NCBI GenBank assembly: GCA_023426545.1
Contig: JAFAAN010000156.1
Coordinates: 21,829 to 85,828 of the forward strand
DNA length: 64,000 nucleotides
Direction of reading: 5' to 3'
DNA from: Pseudomonadota bacterium
GTDB lineage: Bacteria; Myxococcota; Myxococcia; Myxococcales; Myxococcaceae
Part shown: positions 15,502 to 24,127 of the stretch, piece after piece
How positions within the stretch are numbered: position 1 is the stretch's first letter
Layout: every line of letters starts with the position of its first letter
The notes under the pieces: generated by a model
Database searches by the model: none
Told to the model about the DNA's origin: nothing
Seen by the model: the letters and a program-made list of their open reading frames with translations, nothing else
Program-made: the position numbers and the translations under genes

Positions 15502-18500
15502 ATGAAGGTGGTTCTTCGTTTCGGTGCGCTGGCGGTGGGCGCGGTGCTCGTCACTGGCGGGGTGGGGGAGGCGGCGGAAACGCAGGCCCGTGGGGCGGTG
15601 AAGAAGCCCGCGTCGAAGACCTCGGGTGCCGGGGCCGCGGGGAAGAAGAGGGCCACGAAGGCACCAGCAGCCAGCAAGGCGGAGGAGAAAGCGCCGCCGC
15701 CCGGGGTCGCGCCCGAGGACGTGCGCCAGGGCCCCGCGCGTGTGCAGCCCGCCTCGGCGAAGTTCGGGGACCTGCCCAGCATCCCGGACGCGAAGCGGGA
15801 CGCGCTCGCGGACAAGAAGCGTGACGAGGCCATCGAGGCCTTCAAGCGGCTCATCCCCAAGCTGCGGGACGGCAACCCGCAGAAGGCGGAGATGCTCTAC
15901 CGGCTCTCGGAGCTCTACTGGGAGAAGTCCAAGTACCTCTACCAACTGGAGATGGCGCGCTTCCTGGAAGCGGAGAAGCAGTACGACGCCGCCATCGCGC
16001 GGGGCGAGAAGGAGGAGGCCCCGAAGCAGGACCACCGCGACAGCGAGCGCTACCGCTCCGAGACGATGGCCATCTACGAGGAGATCCTCGGCGCGTACCC
16101 GGAGTATCCGCAGCGCGACGAGGTCCTCTTCTCCATGGGCTACAACTACTACGAGCTGGGGCGCCGCGAGGAGGCGGTGGCCCGCTACGAGGAGTTGATC
16201 CGCGAATTCCCCAGGTCGGAGTTCGTTCCGGACGCGTACATCCAGCTCGGCAACCACTACTTCGAGAACAACCAGCTCCTCCCCGCCAAGGAGAACTACG
16301 AGAAGGCGCGGGACTCGGGCGTGCCGAAGATCTATGCCTACGCCGTCTACAAGCTGTCGTGGTGTGACTACAACACCGGCGACTACGAGCAGGGCCTGAC
16401 GAAGCTGCACGCGGTGGTGGACTACGCCGCCAAGAGCCCCGAGCTGGGGGACTTGCGCACCGAGGCGCTCAACGACCTCACGGTCTTCTACGTGCAACTC
16501 GACCAGCCGCGGGAGGCCATTGCCTATTTCAAGCAGAAGGCGCCAGCGCAGCGCGTGGGCCGGTTGCTGGCCAAGACGGCCGCGGGCCTGGTGGACGCGG
16601 GGCACTTCGACAGCGCCATCCTCGCGTACCGCACGCTCGTGGACGACGAGCCCATGGGCGCCAACGCGCCGGAGTACCAGCAGGCCATCGTCCGCGCCTT
16701 CGAGGGGCTCCGGCAGCGCCAGTTGGTCCGTAAGGAAATGAAGCGGATGGTGGGCCTCTACAGCCCGGGGGGCGCGTGGTGGCGCGCGAACGAGGGGAAG
16801 ACGACCGTCCTGCGCAACGCCTTCAACGTGACGGAAGAGGCGATGCGCGTGATGGTCACCGAGTACCACCAGGAGGCGCAGAAGACGCGCCAGGTGGAGA
16901 CCTACCGGCTCGCGCGTGACATCTACAAGCAATACGTGAACGCGTTCGCCTCCAACTCGAACCCGGACTTCGTGGCGGACTCGGCCTTCAACCTCCGCTT
17001 CTTCTACGCGGAGATCCTCTGGGCGCTGGAGGAGTGGGAGGCCGCGGCCGCGGAGTACGACGCGGTGGTGGCGTTCAAGATTCCGGACCGCGACACGGCG
17101 CGCGAGGTGTCCAACGAAGCCTACCGCAAGAGCGCCGCGTACAACGCCATCCTCGCCTACGACAAGCTGGTGAAGATCGAGCGCGGCCAGCTCGCCAGGA
17201 GTGACCTGCGCGAAGGCCAGAAGGTCGACGAGAAGAAGGACAAGGGGGACGTCGCCAGACAGAAGATCGTCAAGCGTGACGCGAAGGACCGCGAGGAGGA
17301 GCCGCTCACGAAGTTCGAGGGCCGGCTCGTCAGCGCATGCGACGTCTTCGTGAAGCTCTACCCGGACACGCAGGACGAAATCGACCTGCGCTACCAGGCC
17401 GCCGTCATCCTCTACGACCGCAGCCACTTCGTGGACGCGGCCCGGCGCTTCGGGGAGATCATCGAGAAGTTCCCCGAGGAGCGGCGCTCGCGCGACGCCG
17501 CCGACCTCACCATGTACGTGCTGGAGACCCGCGAGGAGTGGCTCGAGCTCAATACGCTGTCGCGCAAGTTCCTGGAGAACAAGAAGCTGTCCAAGCCTGG
17601 AACGGACTTCGCCGCGCGCGTCAGCCGCGTCGTCGAGGGCAGCCAGTACAAGTGGGTGGACGAGGTCGTCTACAAGAAGGAGAAGAACCCGAAGAAGGCC
17701 GCCGAGGAGTTCCTCCGCTTCGTCTCTGAGTTCCCCAAGTCCGAGAACGCGGACCGTGCGCTCACCTATGCGATGATCATCGCGCAGGAGGCGGGGGAGA
17801 TCGACAAGGGCCTGGCGGCCGGCGAGCGGTTCCTCAAGGAGTACCCGCGCAGCCCCTTCGAGCTGAAGGCGCGCTACACGTTGGCGGGCCTCTACGAGAA
17901 GGTCGCGGAGTACCGCAAGGCCGCCGTCATGGCGGAGTCCTTCATTACCGCCCATGACGCGGCGTCGAAGGCGCGTGACGCGGAGCGGGAGCGGACTCCG
18001 ACCAAGAAGGTCCCGGCCACGGTCAAGGCGGACGCCGCTCCGGGTGCGGAGGATGCGGAGTCCCGGCGTGAGCGGCTGGCCGCCGAGCGCAAGGAACTGG
18101 TGGATGAGGCCGGCGAGTGGGTCGCGGACGCGCAGTTCAACGCGGGCGCATGGTGGGAGGGCGCGGGCGAGCCGCAGAAGGCCGTGGCCGCGTACAACGC
18201 CTATGTCTCGCGCTTCAAGGACCGCAAGGACGTGCCGCAGGTGGCCTTCACCGCGGCCCTCGCCTGGGAGAAAGAGAAGCGCTGGAGTGATGCCGCCCGG
18301 GCCTTTGGCGCCTTCGCGGAGACCTATGGGCGCGACTCGCGCTCCAGCTCCGCGCAGGTGTACTTGGCGCGCTACCACGAGCTGCTCGCATACGAGCAGT
18401 TGAAGAACGCGCGCGAACAGGAGCGCGTCCAGAACGAGCTGGTGCGGGCCTGGAACCGCCTGCCGGAGAGCGCCCGCAAGGACACGGCGGTGCTCAATGC

Positions 18501-19134
18501 CTACGGCCACGCGCGTTTCCTGGCGCTGGAGCCGGCGTGGAAGCGCTACACGGGCATCCGCTTCTCCCGGGTGAACACCATTCGCCGCGACCTCGCGGCG
18601 AAGCAGAAGGAGATCCAGCGGCTGGAGAAGGACTACCTCGCGGTGCTCTCCACCGGCTCAGGGGACTGGGGCATCGCGGCGCTCACGCGTGTGGGCCTGG
18701 CGTATGCGGACTTCGCGCGCAACATCATGGACTCACCGGACCCGTCGGGGCTCGATGAGGAACAGCTCGCCATGTATCGCAGCGAGCTGGAGAATCTGGC
18801 GCTTCCGCTGGAGGACAAGGCGGCCGAGGCCCTGGAGAAGGCGCTCGAGAAGGCCTACGAGCTGGGCGTCTACAGCTCATGGACGCTGACCGCGCAGGAC
18901 CAGGTGAACCGCCTGCGCCCGGGGGCCTACGCGCAGGTCCGGAAGGTGAGCTACCGCGGCAGTGACACGCTGGTCCGTTCGGACCTGGTGCGGGTGCTGG
19001 AAGGCGCCACCGCCACGACGCCCGTGGCGCCGTCCGAGACGCCGGATGCGCCCGGAGCGCCAGCAGGGCAGCCACGGCCGCCGGATGACGCGGCGCAGGC
19101 GCCCACCGCCGCGCACGGGGAGGTGCTGCAATGA
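15502..19134 (+). CDS. nfsD: NfsD giant TPR protein
   Basis: This 1210-residue exported protein has a signal peptide (RFGALAVGAVLVTGGVGEA) and a Lys/Ala-rich segment (~25-85). Many TPR units follow along its whole length. Clear examples are YYELGRREEAVARYEELIREF (split over the hinge), YNTGDYEQGLTKLHAVVDYA and EWEAAAAEYDAVV. The size agrees with the ~1200-residue NfsD and its motility paralogue GltD (AgmU), a periplasmic scaffold. The ATG at 15502 has AGGAG five bases upstream; sequence upstream of it is not signal-like. It ends by overlapping nfsE (ATGA). Confidence 0.82.
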   Translation: MKVVLRFGALAVGAVLVTGGVGEAAETQARGAVKKPASKTSGAGAAGKKRATKAPAASKAEEKAPPPGVAPEDVRQGPARVQPASAKFGDLPSIPDAKRDALADKKRDEAIEAFKRLIPKLRDGNPQKAEMLYRLSELYWEKSKYLYQLEMARFLEAEKQYDAAIARGEKEEAPKQDHRDSERYRSETMAIYEEILGAYPEYPQRDEVLFSMGYNYYELGRREEAVARYEELIREFPRSEFVPDAYIQLGNHYFENNQLLPAKENYEKARDSGVPKIYAYAVYKLSWCDYNTGDYEQGLTKLHAVVDYAAKSPELGDLRTEALNDLTVFYVQLDQPREAIAYFKQKAPAQRVGRLLAKTAAGLVDAGHFDSAILAYRTLVDDEPMGANAPEYQQAIVRAFEGLRQRQLVRKEMKRMVGLYSPGGAWWRANEGKTTVLRNAFNVTEEAMRVMVTEYHQEAQKTRQVETYRLARDIYKQYVNAFASNSNPDFVADSAFNLRFFYAEILWALEEWEAAAAEYDAVVAFKIPDRDTAREVSNEAYRKSAAYNAILAYDKLVKIERGQLARSDLREGQKVDEKKDKGDVARQKIVKRDAKDREEEPLTKFEGRLVSACDVFVKLYPDTQDEIDLRYQAAVILYDRSHFVDAARRFGEIIEKFPEERRSRDAADLTMYVLETREEWLELNTLSRKFLENKKLSKPGTDFAARVSRVVEGSQYKWVDEVVYKKEKNPKKAAEEFLRFVSEFPKSENADRALTYAMIIAQEAGEIDKGLAAGERFLKEYPRSPFELKARYTLAGLYEKVAEYRKAAVMAESFITAHDAASKARDAERERTPTKKVPATVKADAAPGAEDAESRRERLAAERKELVDEAGEWVADAQFNAGAWWEGAGEPQKAVAAYNAYVSRFKDRKDVPQVAFTAALAWEKEKRWSDAARAFGAFAETYGRDSRSSSAQVYLARYHELLAYEQLKNAREQERVQNELVRAWNRLPESARKDTAVLNAYGHARFLALEPAWKRYTGIRFSRVNTIRRDLAAKQKEIQRLEKDYLAVLSTGSGDWGIAALTRVGLAYADFARNIMDSPDPSGLDEEQLAMYRSELENLALPLEDKAAEALEKALEKAYELGVYSSWTLTAQDQVNRLRPGAYAQVRKVSYRGSDTLVRSDLVRVLEGATATTPVAPSETPDAPGAPAGQPRPPDDAAQAPTAAHGEVLQ

Positions 19135-20624
19135 GAGTGGGGTCGGGGAGGGCGCAGATGAACTGGTTCCGTTCGCTCGTCGTCGGCTCGCTGGCGTTCA
19201 CCGCCGCGTGCGCGTCGGGTCCGCAGAAGAAGCCATCCACGGTGCCGGAGGCGCCGCCCACCGCGGCGAAGCAGGCGGCGCCCGCGCAGAAGCCCGTGGC
19301 GCCTCCCGAGGCGAAGCCCGGCGACCCGAAGGCGGCCTTCGCCTCGGCGCTTCGAGCCTATGAAGCAGGAGACCTGGAGGCCGCGCGCAAGGGCTTCGAG
19401 GCGGTGGTGCACGTGCTGCCGCAGAGCCTCAACGCGCAGTTCAATCTGGGCGTCATCGCGGAGCGGCAGGGCCGCCCGGACGATGCGCGGGTGGCCTATG
19501 AGAAGGTCCTCCTGCTGGAGCCGGCGCATGTCCCCTCGGTCGTGAACCTCGGCGTCATGTTCCGGGAGCAGGGCCGGGTGGACGAGGCCATCGCCCTGTT
19601 CGAGCGTGCGCTGAGGGCGCCGGGGCACGAGCACGACGCCTCGCTGCTCAACAGCCTGTCCATCACCTACCGCGTGGCGGGGAAGCTGGAGGCGTCCGAG
19701 GAGGCTGCGCGCCGTGTCCTGGTTCGCAACAAGGACAATCCCGGGGCCTACAAGAACCTGGCGCATGTGGCCTACGCTCGGGAGCAGTACCGCCTGGCGG
19801 AGCTGCTTGCGGGCACCGCGCGCAAGTACGCGGAGAAGGACCCGGCGATCCACAACCTGCTGGGCATGGTCTACCTGAAGCTGGAAGACCGTGCGCGCGC
19901 GCTGGTCCAGTTCCAGAAGGCGGTGTCGCTGGATGCGACGTTCACGCCGGGCTACCTCAACATGGGGGCGCTGGCGCTGAGCTACCGCGACTACGCGGGC
20001 GCCGAGCGCTCCTTCAGCAAGGCCATGGAGCTGGAGCCCGGCTCTCCGGAGGCGACGCTGTATCTGGCCTGGGCGCTGGACGGACAGAAGGGGCGCGACC
20101 CGAAGAAGGGCATTGCCGCGGGAGAGGTGTTCGAGAAGGTGCTCGCCGCGCGGGGGGATTTTCCGGAGGCAGTGTGCGGCGCGGGGTGGGCCTATGCGTC
20201 GGACCGCGCTGGCTGGGAGAAGGCCATCGGCTATCTCGAACGCTGCAAGGCATTCGAGACGACGGCGGACAACGACAAGCAGATGATAACGGCCAAGGTC
20301 CAGGGCCTGCAGAACATGCTCAAGGCGCAGGCCCCGGCTGCCGCAACGGCCGAGGGTGAAGGCGAGGCTTCGGACGAAGCCGTCGGCGGTGGCGGGTCGC
20401 AGTCCTCGCCAGGCTCCGATGGGCGCGCAATCGGTGGCGGCGGCGCGCGGCCCGCGCAGGGGTCGGGCAAGGCGCCTGAAGGTGGCACCACCGATGGGGA
20501 GGGTGCTCAGCCCGCACAGGGCTCGGGCGAGGCGCCGGAAGGAGATGCCACCGGTGGGGCCGGTGCTCCGCCCTCGCAGGGCGTGGCCCCGCCGCCCGCG
20601 GACGACGGAGCGGTGCCTGAGTAG
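19131..20624 (+). CDS. nfsE: NfsE TPR lipoprotein
   Basis: This is a 497-residue lipoprotein. A signal sequence ends in LAFTAAC, so the mature protein should begin at that Cys. About nine TPR units follow (e.g. YEAGDLEAARKGFEAVVHV, and LGVIAERQGRPDDARVAYEK). A low-complexity Gly/Ala/Pro tail (~405-497) contains 20-residue repeats. It corresponds to NfsE, paralogue of GltE (AglT). The ATG at 19131 overlaps the nfsD stop and has GGGGAGG six bases upstream. An ATG at 19158 would give a shorter, equally good signal peptide. A 287-base gap separates it from nfsF. Confidence 0.8.
   Translation: MRVGSGRAQMNWFRSLVVGSLAFTAACASGPQKKPSTVPEAPPTAAKQAAPAQKPVAPPEAKPGDPKAAFASALRAYEAGDLEAARKGFEAVVHVLPQSLNAQFNLGVIAERQGRPDDARVAYEKVLLLEPAHVPSVVNLGVMFREQGRVDEAIALFERALRAPGHEHDASLLNSLSITYRVAGKLEASEEAARRVLVRNKDNPGAYKNLAHVAYAREQYRLAELLAGTARKYAEKDPAIHNLLGMVYLKLEDRARALVQFQKAVSLDATFTPGYLNMGALALSYRDYAGAERSFSKAMELEPGSPEATLYLAWALDGQKGRDPKKGIAAGEVFEKVLAARGDFPEAVCGAGWAYASDRAGWEKAIGYLERCKAFETTADNDKQMITAKVQGLQNMLKAQAPAAATAEGEGEASDEAVGGGGSQSSPGSDGRAIGGGGARPAQGSGKAPEGGTTDGEGAQPAQGSGEAPEGDATGGAGAPPSQGVAPPPADDGAVPE
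20442..20597 (+). repeat. 60-bp tandem repeat in the 3' end of nfsE
   Basis: Two full units (20442-20501 and 20502-20561) and a partial third encode 20-residue repeats of the form GAxPAQGSGxAPEG. The period is exactly 60 bases, in frame. Confidence 0.75.
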
Positions 20625-20692
20625 CGCCCCGGGGCAAGGCGAGGGTCGGACGCCGCTTCAGGCAACGTGCCGCCCTCGCGTGGCATGGCATG

Positions 20693-20706
20693 GATGAACA
20701 TTCATC
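20693..20706. promoter_or_regulatory. Dyad GATGAA-CA-TTCATC in the nfsE-nfsF gap
   Basis: A perfect 6-base dyad with a 2-base spacer lies in an unusually AT-rich stretch. A second dyad, GTTGA-A-TCAAC, occurs at 20747-20757. Both could be operators for an internal promoter of nfsFGH; no sigma-70 boxes are clear. Confidence 0.35.
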
Positions 20707-20911
20707 AACCAACACCGCCCCGGTCGGCGAGGCGGGCATGGAGTCGGTTGAATCAACGCTTGTTTCATCACCCCGGTAGGCAGGCTGGAGTTCTGACAGA
20801 GGGAGACGGAACTTTTTTCTCCTCTCCAGGCCGTTGCTCGGGGAGGAGCAGGCAAGCGCCTTTGGAATCAGGGACTTGAGGTTGGATCGCGCTGTGCAAG
20901 GGAGGCTGGCG

Positions 20912-21193
20912 ATGAGACGACTGGTATCGGCGGTGGTGCTGGGCCTGTGGATGGCCCCCCCCATGGCAGCGGCGCAGGAGTCGAAAGACTCGGTGAAGGT
21001 CATCCAGGAAGAGGACCGCACTGTGTTCCGCAAGAAGACAGTCATCGACTTCACGGATGTCGCGGTGGAAGGCGAGCTCACCAAGCCGGAGGGCTCCTAC
21101 GTGCTTCACCGGAAGAAGACGGACTTCCAAAGCCTCATCAAGGTCCGGGACAACTTCGATCCGGAGTTGCAGAAGTCAGTCGACAACCTCTAG
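20912..21193 (+). CDS. nfsF: NfsF small exported protein
   Basis: This 93-residue protein has a signal peptide (LVSAVVLGLWMAPPMAAA) and a mature part of about 70 charged residues (e.g. TVIDFTDVAVEGELTKPEG). It matches the small periplasmic NfsF/GltF type, which shares the pattern of beginning with a short acidic stretch followed by a beta-like domain. The ATG at 20912 has GGAGG six bases upstream; the in-frame extension before it is not signal-like. It lies 55 bases before nfsG. Confidence 0.78.
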   Translation: MRRLVSAVVLGLWMAPPMAAAQESKDSVKVIQEEDRTVFRKKTVIDFTDVAVEGELTKPEGSYVLHRKKTDFQSLIKVRDNFDPELQKSVDNL

Positions 21194-21248
21194 CGGCAGC
21201 GGGCGGTGGCAGTCGTTCTCAGGGCGGAAGGGAAGAGGGAAAATCCTC

Positions 21249-23291
21249 ATGGCGGCGGCGAAGAACAACGGCTTGACGCTTCGGATCACCGGGCCGGATG
21301 GCTCCACGGCGGAGGCCGTGTCGGAGGCCGAGAGCGTCATTGTGGGGTCAGGCGCTCAGGCGGCGGTGAAGATTCAGGACCCGAGGGTCTCGAACCTTCA
21401 TGTGATGCTCAAGGTGGACAAGGATGGCTCGGTCACGGCCATCGACCTGGGGAGTGAAGGCGGCACGGAGGTGCGAGGGCAACGGCTGGTCCTCCCCACG
21501 GCGCTCAAGCCCGGGGACGTGTTGAAGGTGGGAGGGACCCAGGTGGAGGTGCTCTTCGGTGCTCCCGCGCCCGAGCGCCCGCAGCCCGCGGGGGCCCACG
21601 TGACAGGACCCGCGTTCCAGGGCATGGCTGCGTCGTCTCCTGGAGCGGCCCCGCGCGCAGAGGTGCCGAAACGGGTTCCGGTGTTGCCAGTCATGCGCGC
21701 GCCGATGCGCCCCGTGTCCACGGCGCTGGGCAACCGTGTGGAGCGCGTCGCCGCTCCGGGCGCGATTCAAGTCGAGCCTCCGACGCCGCCGAAGCAGGCA
21801 CCTCCAGGGCTCCAGGCCCGGACGACGCCCACGGCGCGCGGCCCCGTGGCGACGTCGAACACCGCCGCGACCTCCCGGCGCACGGTGGCGCCTCACCTCC
21901 AGGAGCCCCTACCTCCCGAGGCCATGCCCACACCCGAGGCGCACGTCCTCCAGGTGGCGATGCTGTGGGGCGACACGATGCTGGAGGTCCAGCACTTCAA
22001 GGACGGTGTGCCCGTCACCATCGGTGAGGCGAAGAAGACCGACTTCAACGTCTTCGCGCCGTCGGTGGGCAAGCGCCATGTTTTGGCGGTCAGCCGCAAG
22101 GAGGGGCTGGAGGTGCGTACCCCGGCGGGCTCGCGCACCTTCGTCACCAACCAGGGCCACGTGCGGACGAAGGACGCGCTGCGGGCCGCGGGCGCGCTCG
22201 CCGGTCAGGCGGGTGACGACGCGGAGCAGCGCTTCACCCTGGGCCTGCATGACCGGGTGGAGGTGTCGCTGGGCGCGGTGTCCTTCGTGGCGCGCTACGT
22301 GAAACCGTCCCCCGTCATCACCGCCGCGTCGCTGAAGGACTCCGACTTCACGTTCTTCAAGATCACCAGCATCTGCCTGCTGGCGGGGTTGGCGGTGGTG
22401 CTCGCCATGGTGCTGACGCCGCGTCAGGGGCTGCCGCAGAGCGCGGACATCTTCGAGTCCCAGCAGCGCGTGGCGAAGTTCCTCATCACCCCGGAGAAGA
22501 AGCTGGAGCAGAAGAAGCTCCAGCTGTCGGCGCCGGAGGAGGGCGCGAAGGCGAAGGATGAGGAGGGCAAGTTCGGCAAGGAGGACGCGAAGCAGCAGGA
22601 GGCGGCGCCCTCGAAGCCCGGCACGCCGGTGGTGGACAAGAGCAAGAAGGAGAAGGACCGGCAGGCGGTGGGCAAGGTCGGGCTGCTCGGGGCCTTCCAG
22701 GGGCTGAAGGGCGGGGCCTCGGACGTGTTCGGTCCGGGGGGCTTCGGCACGGGCCTCAACAACGCGCTGGGGGGACTCAAGGGCGGCGCGGCCATGGGCG
22801 ACGCGCAGGGCGTGGGGGGGCTGGGCACGCGTGGCACCGGCAAGGGGGGCGGTGGCACCGCGCTGGGCATCGGTGGCCTGGGCACGCAGGGCTCGGGGCG
22901 CGGCACGGGGGGCTCGGGCGGCATCGACCTGGGCGGCCGTGGCAAGTCCATCACCAAGGTCATCCCCGGCAAGACGATGGTGGTGGGCGGCCTCGACAAG
23001 GATGTCATCGCCAAGGTCATCCGGCGGCACCAGGGGGAGATCAAGTACTGCTACGAGTCCGAGCTGAACAAGGATCCGAGCCTGGCCGGCAAGGTGGCGG
23101 TGGCCTTCGTCATCGACTCCACGGGCGCGGTGTCCGACGCCAGTGTCTCCGAGACGACGCTGAACAACGCCGCGGCGGAGCGCTGCATGGTGTCGCGGAT
23201 CCGCCGCTGGAAGTTCCCGGAGCCCAAGGGGGGCGGCGTGGTGTCGGTGACGTACCCGTGGCTCTTCTCGCCCGCCGGCGCGGGCGGGTGA
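21249..23291 (+). CDS. nfsG: NfsG FHA/TonB-like inner-membrane protein
   Basis: This 680-residue protein spans the inner membrane. It has an N-terminal FHA domain (~5-105; VSNLHVML is the Ser-x-x-His site) and a Pro/Ala linker. A second beta domain (~235-350) follows, then a single membrane helix (~375-392, ICLLAGLAVVLAMVL), a Lys/Glu-rich helix, a Gly-rich linker and a C-terminal AgmX/PglI-type domain. That last domain has KVIRRHQGEIKYCYESEL and CMVSRIRRWKFPEP and resembles the TonB C-terminus. This order equals NfsG/GltG. FHA domains bind phospho-threonine proteins, so a kinase may control it. The ATG at 21249 has an AGAGGGA ribosome site. Confidence 0.85.
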   Translation: MAAAKNNGLTLRITGPDGSTAEAVSEAESVIVGSGAQAAVKIQDPRVSNLHVMLKVDKDGSVTAIDLGSEGGTEVRGQRLVLPTALKPGDVLKVGGTQVEVLFGAPAPERPQPAGAHVTGPAFQGMAASSPGAAPRAEVPKRVPVLPVMRAPMRPVSTALGNRVERVAAPGAIQVEPPTPPKQAPPGLQARTTPTARGPVATSNTAATSRRTVAPHLQEPLPPEAMPTPEAHVLQVAMLWGDTMLEVQHFKDGVPVTIGEAKKTDFNVFAPSVGKRHVLAVSRKEGLEVRTPAGSRTFVTNQGHVRTKDALRAAGALAGQAGDDAEQRFTLGLHDRVEVSLGAVSFVARYVKPSPVITAASLKDSDFTFFKITSICLLAGLAVVLAMVLTPRQGLPQSADIFESQQRVAKFLITPEKKLEQKKLQLSAPEEGAKAKDEEGKFGKEDAKQQEAAPSKPGTPVVDKSKKEKDRQAVGKVGLLGAFQGLKGGASDVFGPGGFGTGLNNALGGLKGGAAMGDAQGVGGLGTRGTGKGGGGTALGIGGLGTQGSGRGTGGSGGIDLGGRGKSITKVIPGKTMVVGGLDKDVIAKVIRRHQGEIKYCYESELNKDPSLAGKVAVAFVIDSTGAVSDASVSETTLNNAAAERCMVSRIRRWKFPEPKGGGVVSVTYPWLFSPAGAGG

Positions 23292-23322
23292 GGGGCCGAG
23301 CGCAGTCTTGAGGCACCCGAGT

Positions 23323-23346
23323 GGCGTGGACGCAACGGTCCACGCC
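23323..23346. promoter_or_regulatory. Hairpin between nfsG and nfsH
   Basis: GGCGTGGAC (23323-23331) and GTCCACGCC (23338-23346) are perfect arms around a 6-base loop in a 154-base gap. It has no U-tract, so it may partly terminate transcription or protect the mRNA. Confidence 0.45.
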
Positions 23347-23445
23347 GCCTCCGTCTTCACCCCCACTGCCGGTTCCGCGGGGGCGTCCTTAACGTCTGCG
23401 CCGCTCCCGCGTTGAGCCGGGAGGGCACGTCTGTCGGGAGGAGCC

Positions 23446-24048
23446 GTGAAGAAGTCTCAGTGGATTGCCGCGCTCGCGCTGCTGTCGTCCCCGGTTCTCG
23501 CGGCCACGCCCCCGGAGGGGGTGCCCTTCCAGCCGCGCCGTGGCTTCTTCACCGAGACGGACATCGGCGTGTTCTTCACGGTGGGCGGGGAGAACGTCTA
23601 CTCCAACGCCCAGACGTACCTTCAGCTCGGCGTGGGCTACGACCTCACGGAGAAGCTGTCGCTGGGCGCGCACTTCGGCCTTGGCTCGTCCGCGCAGAAC
23701 TGCTTCGCGGGCTATCTGCCCGGCACGGAGACGTGCGCGCTGTCGGACAACTTCACCATGGCCTTCCTGAACGTCACGGCGGCCTACCACGTGCGCGTCC
23801 TGGAGCGCCTGTACCTCACGCCCAAGGTGGTGGCGGGCTACACGCGCCTGGACCCGGCGCCCGTGAACCCCGGCGAGGGCGACCCGGCCCGCGCCATCAG
23901 CGCGCCCAATGCGGGCCTGGGCTTCGGCGTGGAGTACGCCACGGGCATGGACCACTTCTCCGTCGGCGCGGACCTGCTGGCCCGCTACATCATCGGGCCC
24001 GACATCACCTCGTTCGCCATCTTCCCGAAGGTGAAATACACGTTCTGA
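23446..24048 (+). CDS. nfsH: NfsH outer-membrane beta-barrel protein
   Basis: This 200-residue protein has a signal peptide (AALALLSSPVLA) and about eight amphipathic strands (e.g. TYLQLGVGYDLTEKLSLGA and FLNVTAAYHVRVLERL). It ends in aromatic Phe (FPKVKYTF), as expected of an outer-membrane barrel. It closes the nfs group, as NfsH does in M. xanthus. The start is GTG at 23446 after a GGGAGGAG ribosome site. It ends at a strong hairpin shared with typA. Confidence 0.82.
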   Translation: MKKSQWIAALALLSSPVLAATPPEGVPFQPRRGFFTETDIGVFFTVGGENVYSNAQTYLQLGVGYDLTEKLSLGAHFGLGSSAQNCFAGYLPGTETCALSDNFTMAFLNVTAAYHVRVLERLYLTPKVVAGYTRLDPAPVNPGEGDPARAISAPNAGLGFGVEYATGMDHFSVGADLLARYIIGPDITSFAIFPKVKYTF

Positions 24049-24062
24049 GCGCGGAGACACGA

Positions 24063-24123
24063 AGGGCCCGCTCCCGTGATTCGGGAACGGGCCCTCGGAA
24101 TGTCCGGCGCCAGGGGCGCCGGA
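24063..24123. terminator. Bidirectional terminator between nfsH and typA
   Basis: The first hairpin has a stem of 8 plus 5 pairs (24063-24076 with 24082-24095; one mismatch), and follows nfsH. A second perfect 9-bp stem (24103-24111 and 24115-24123) directly follows typA on the other strand. Confidence 0.8.
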
Positions 24124-24127
24124 ATGG

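Noticed and set aside
15448..18510. Very long open frame on the minus strand, opposite nfsD
   Set aside because: High GC leaves few stop codons on the complementary strand. The plus strand carries clear TPR repeats, and the minus product has no family motif.
11590..24048. Gliding-motility (glt) cluster
   Set aside because: The glt set in M. xanthus is split and includes gltI and gltJ, which are missing here. The unbroken A-H order is that of nfs. The two cannot be separated fully without phylogeny.
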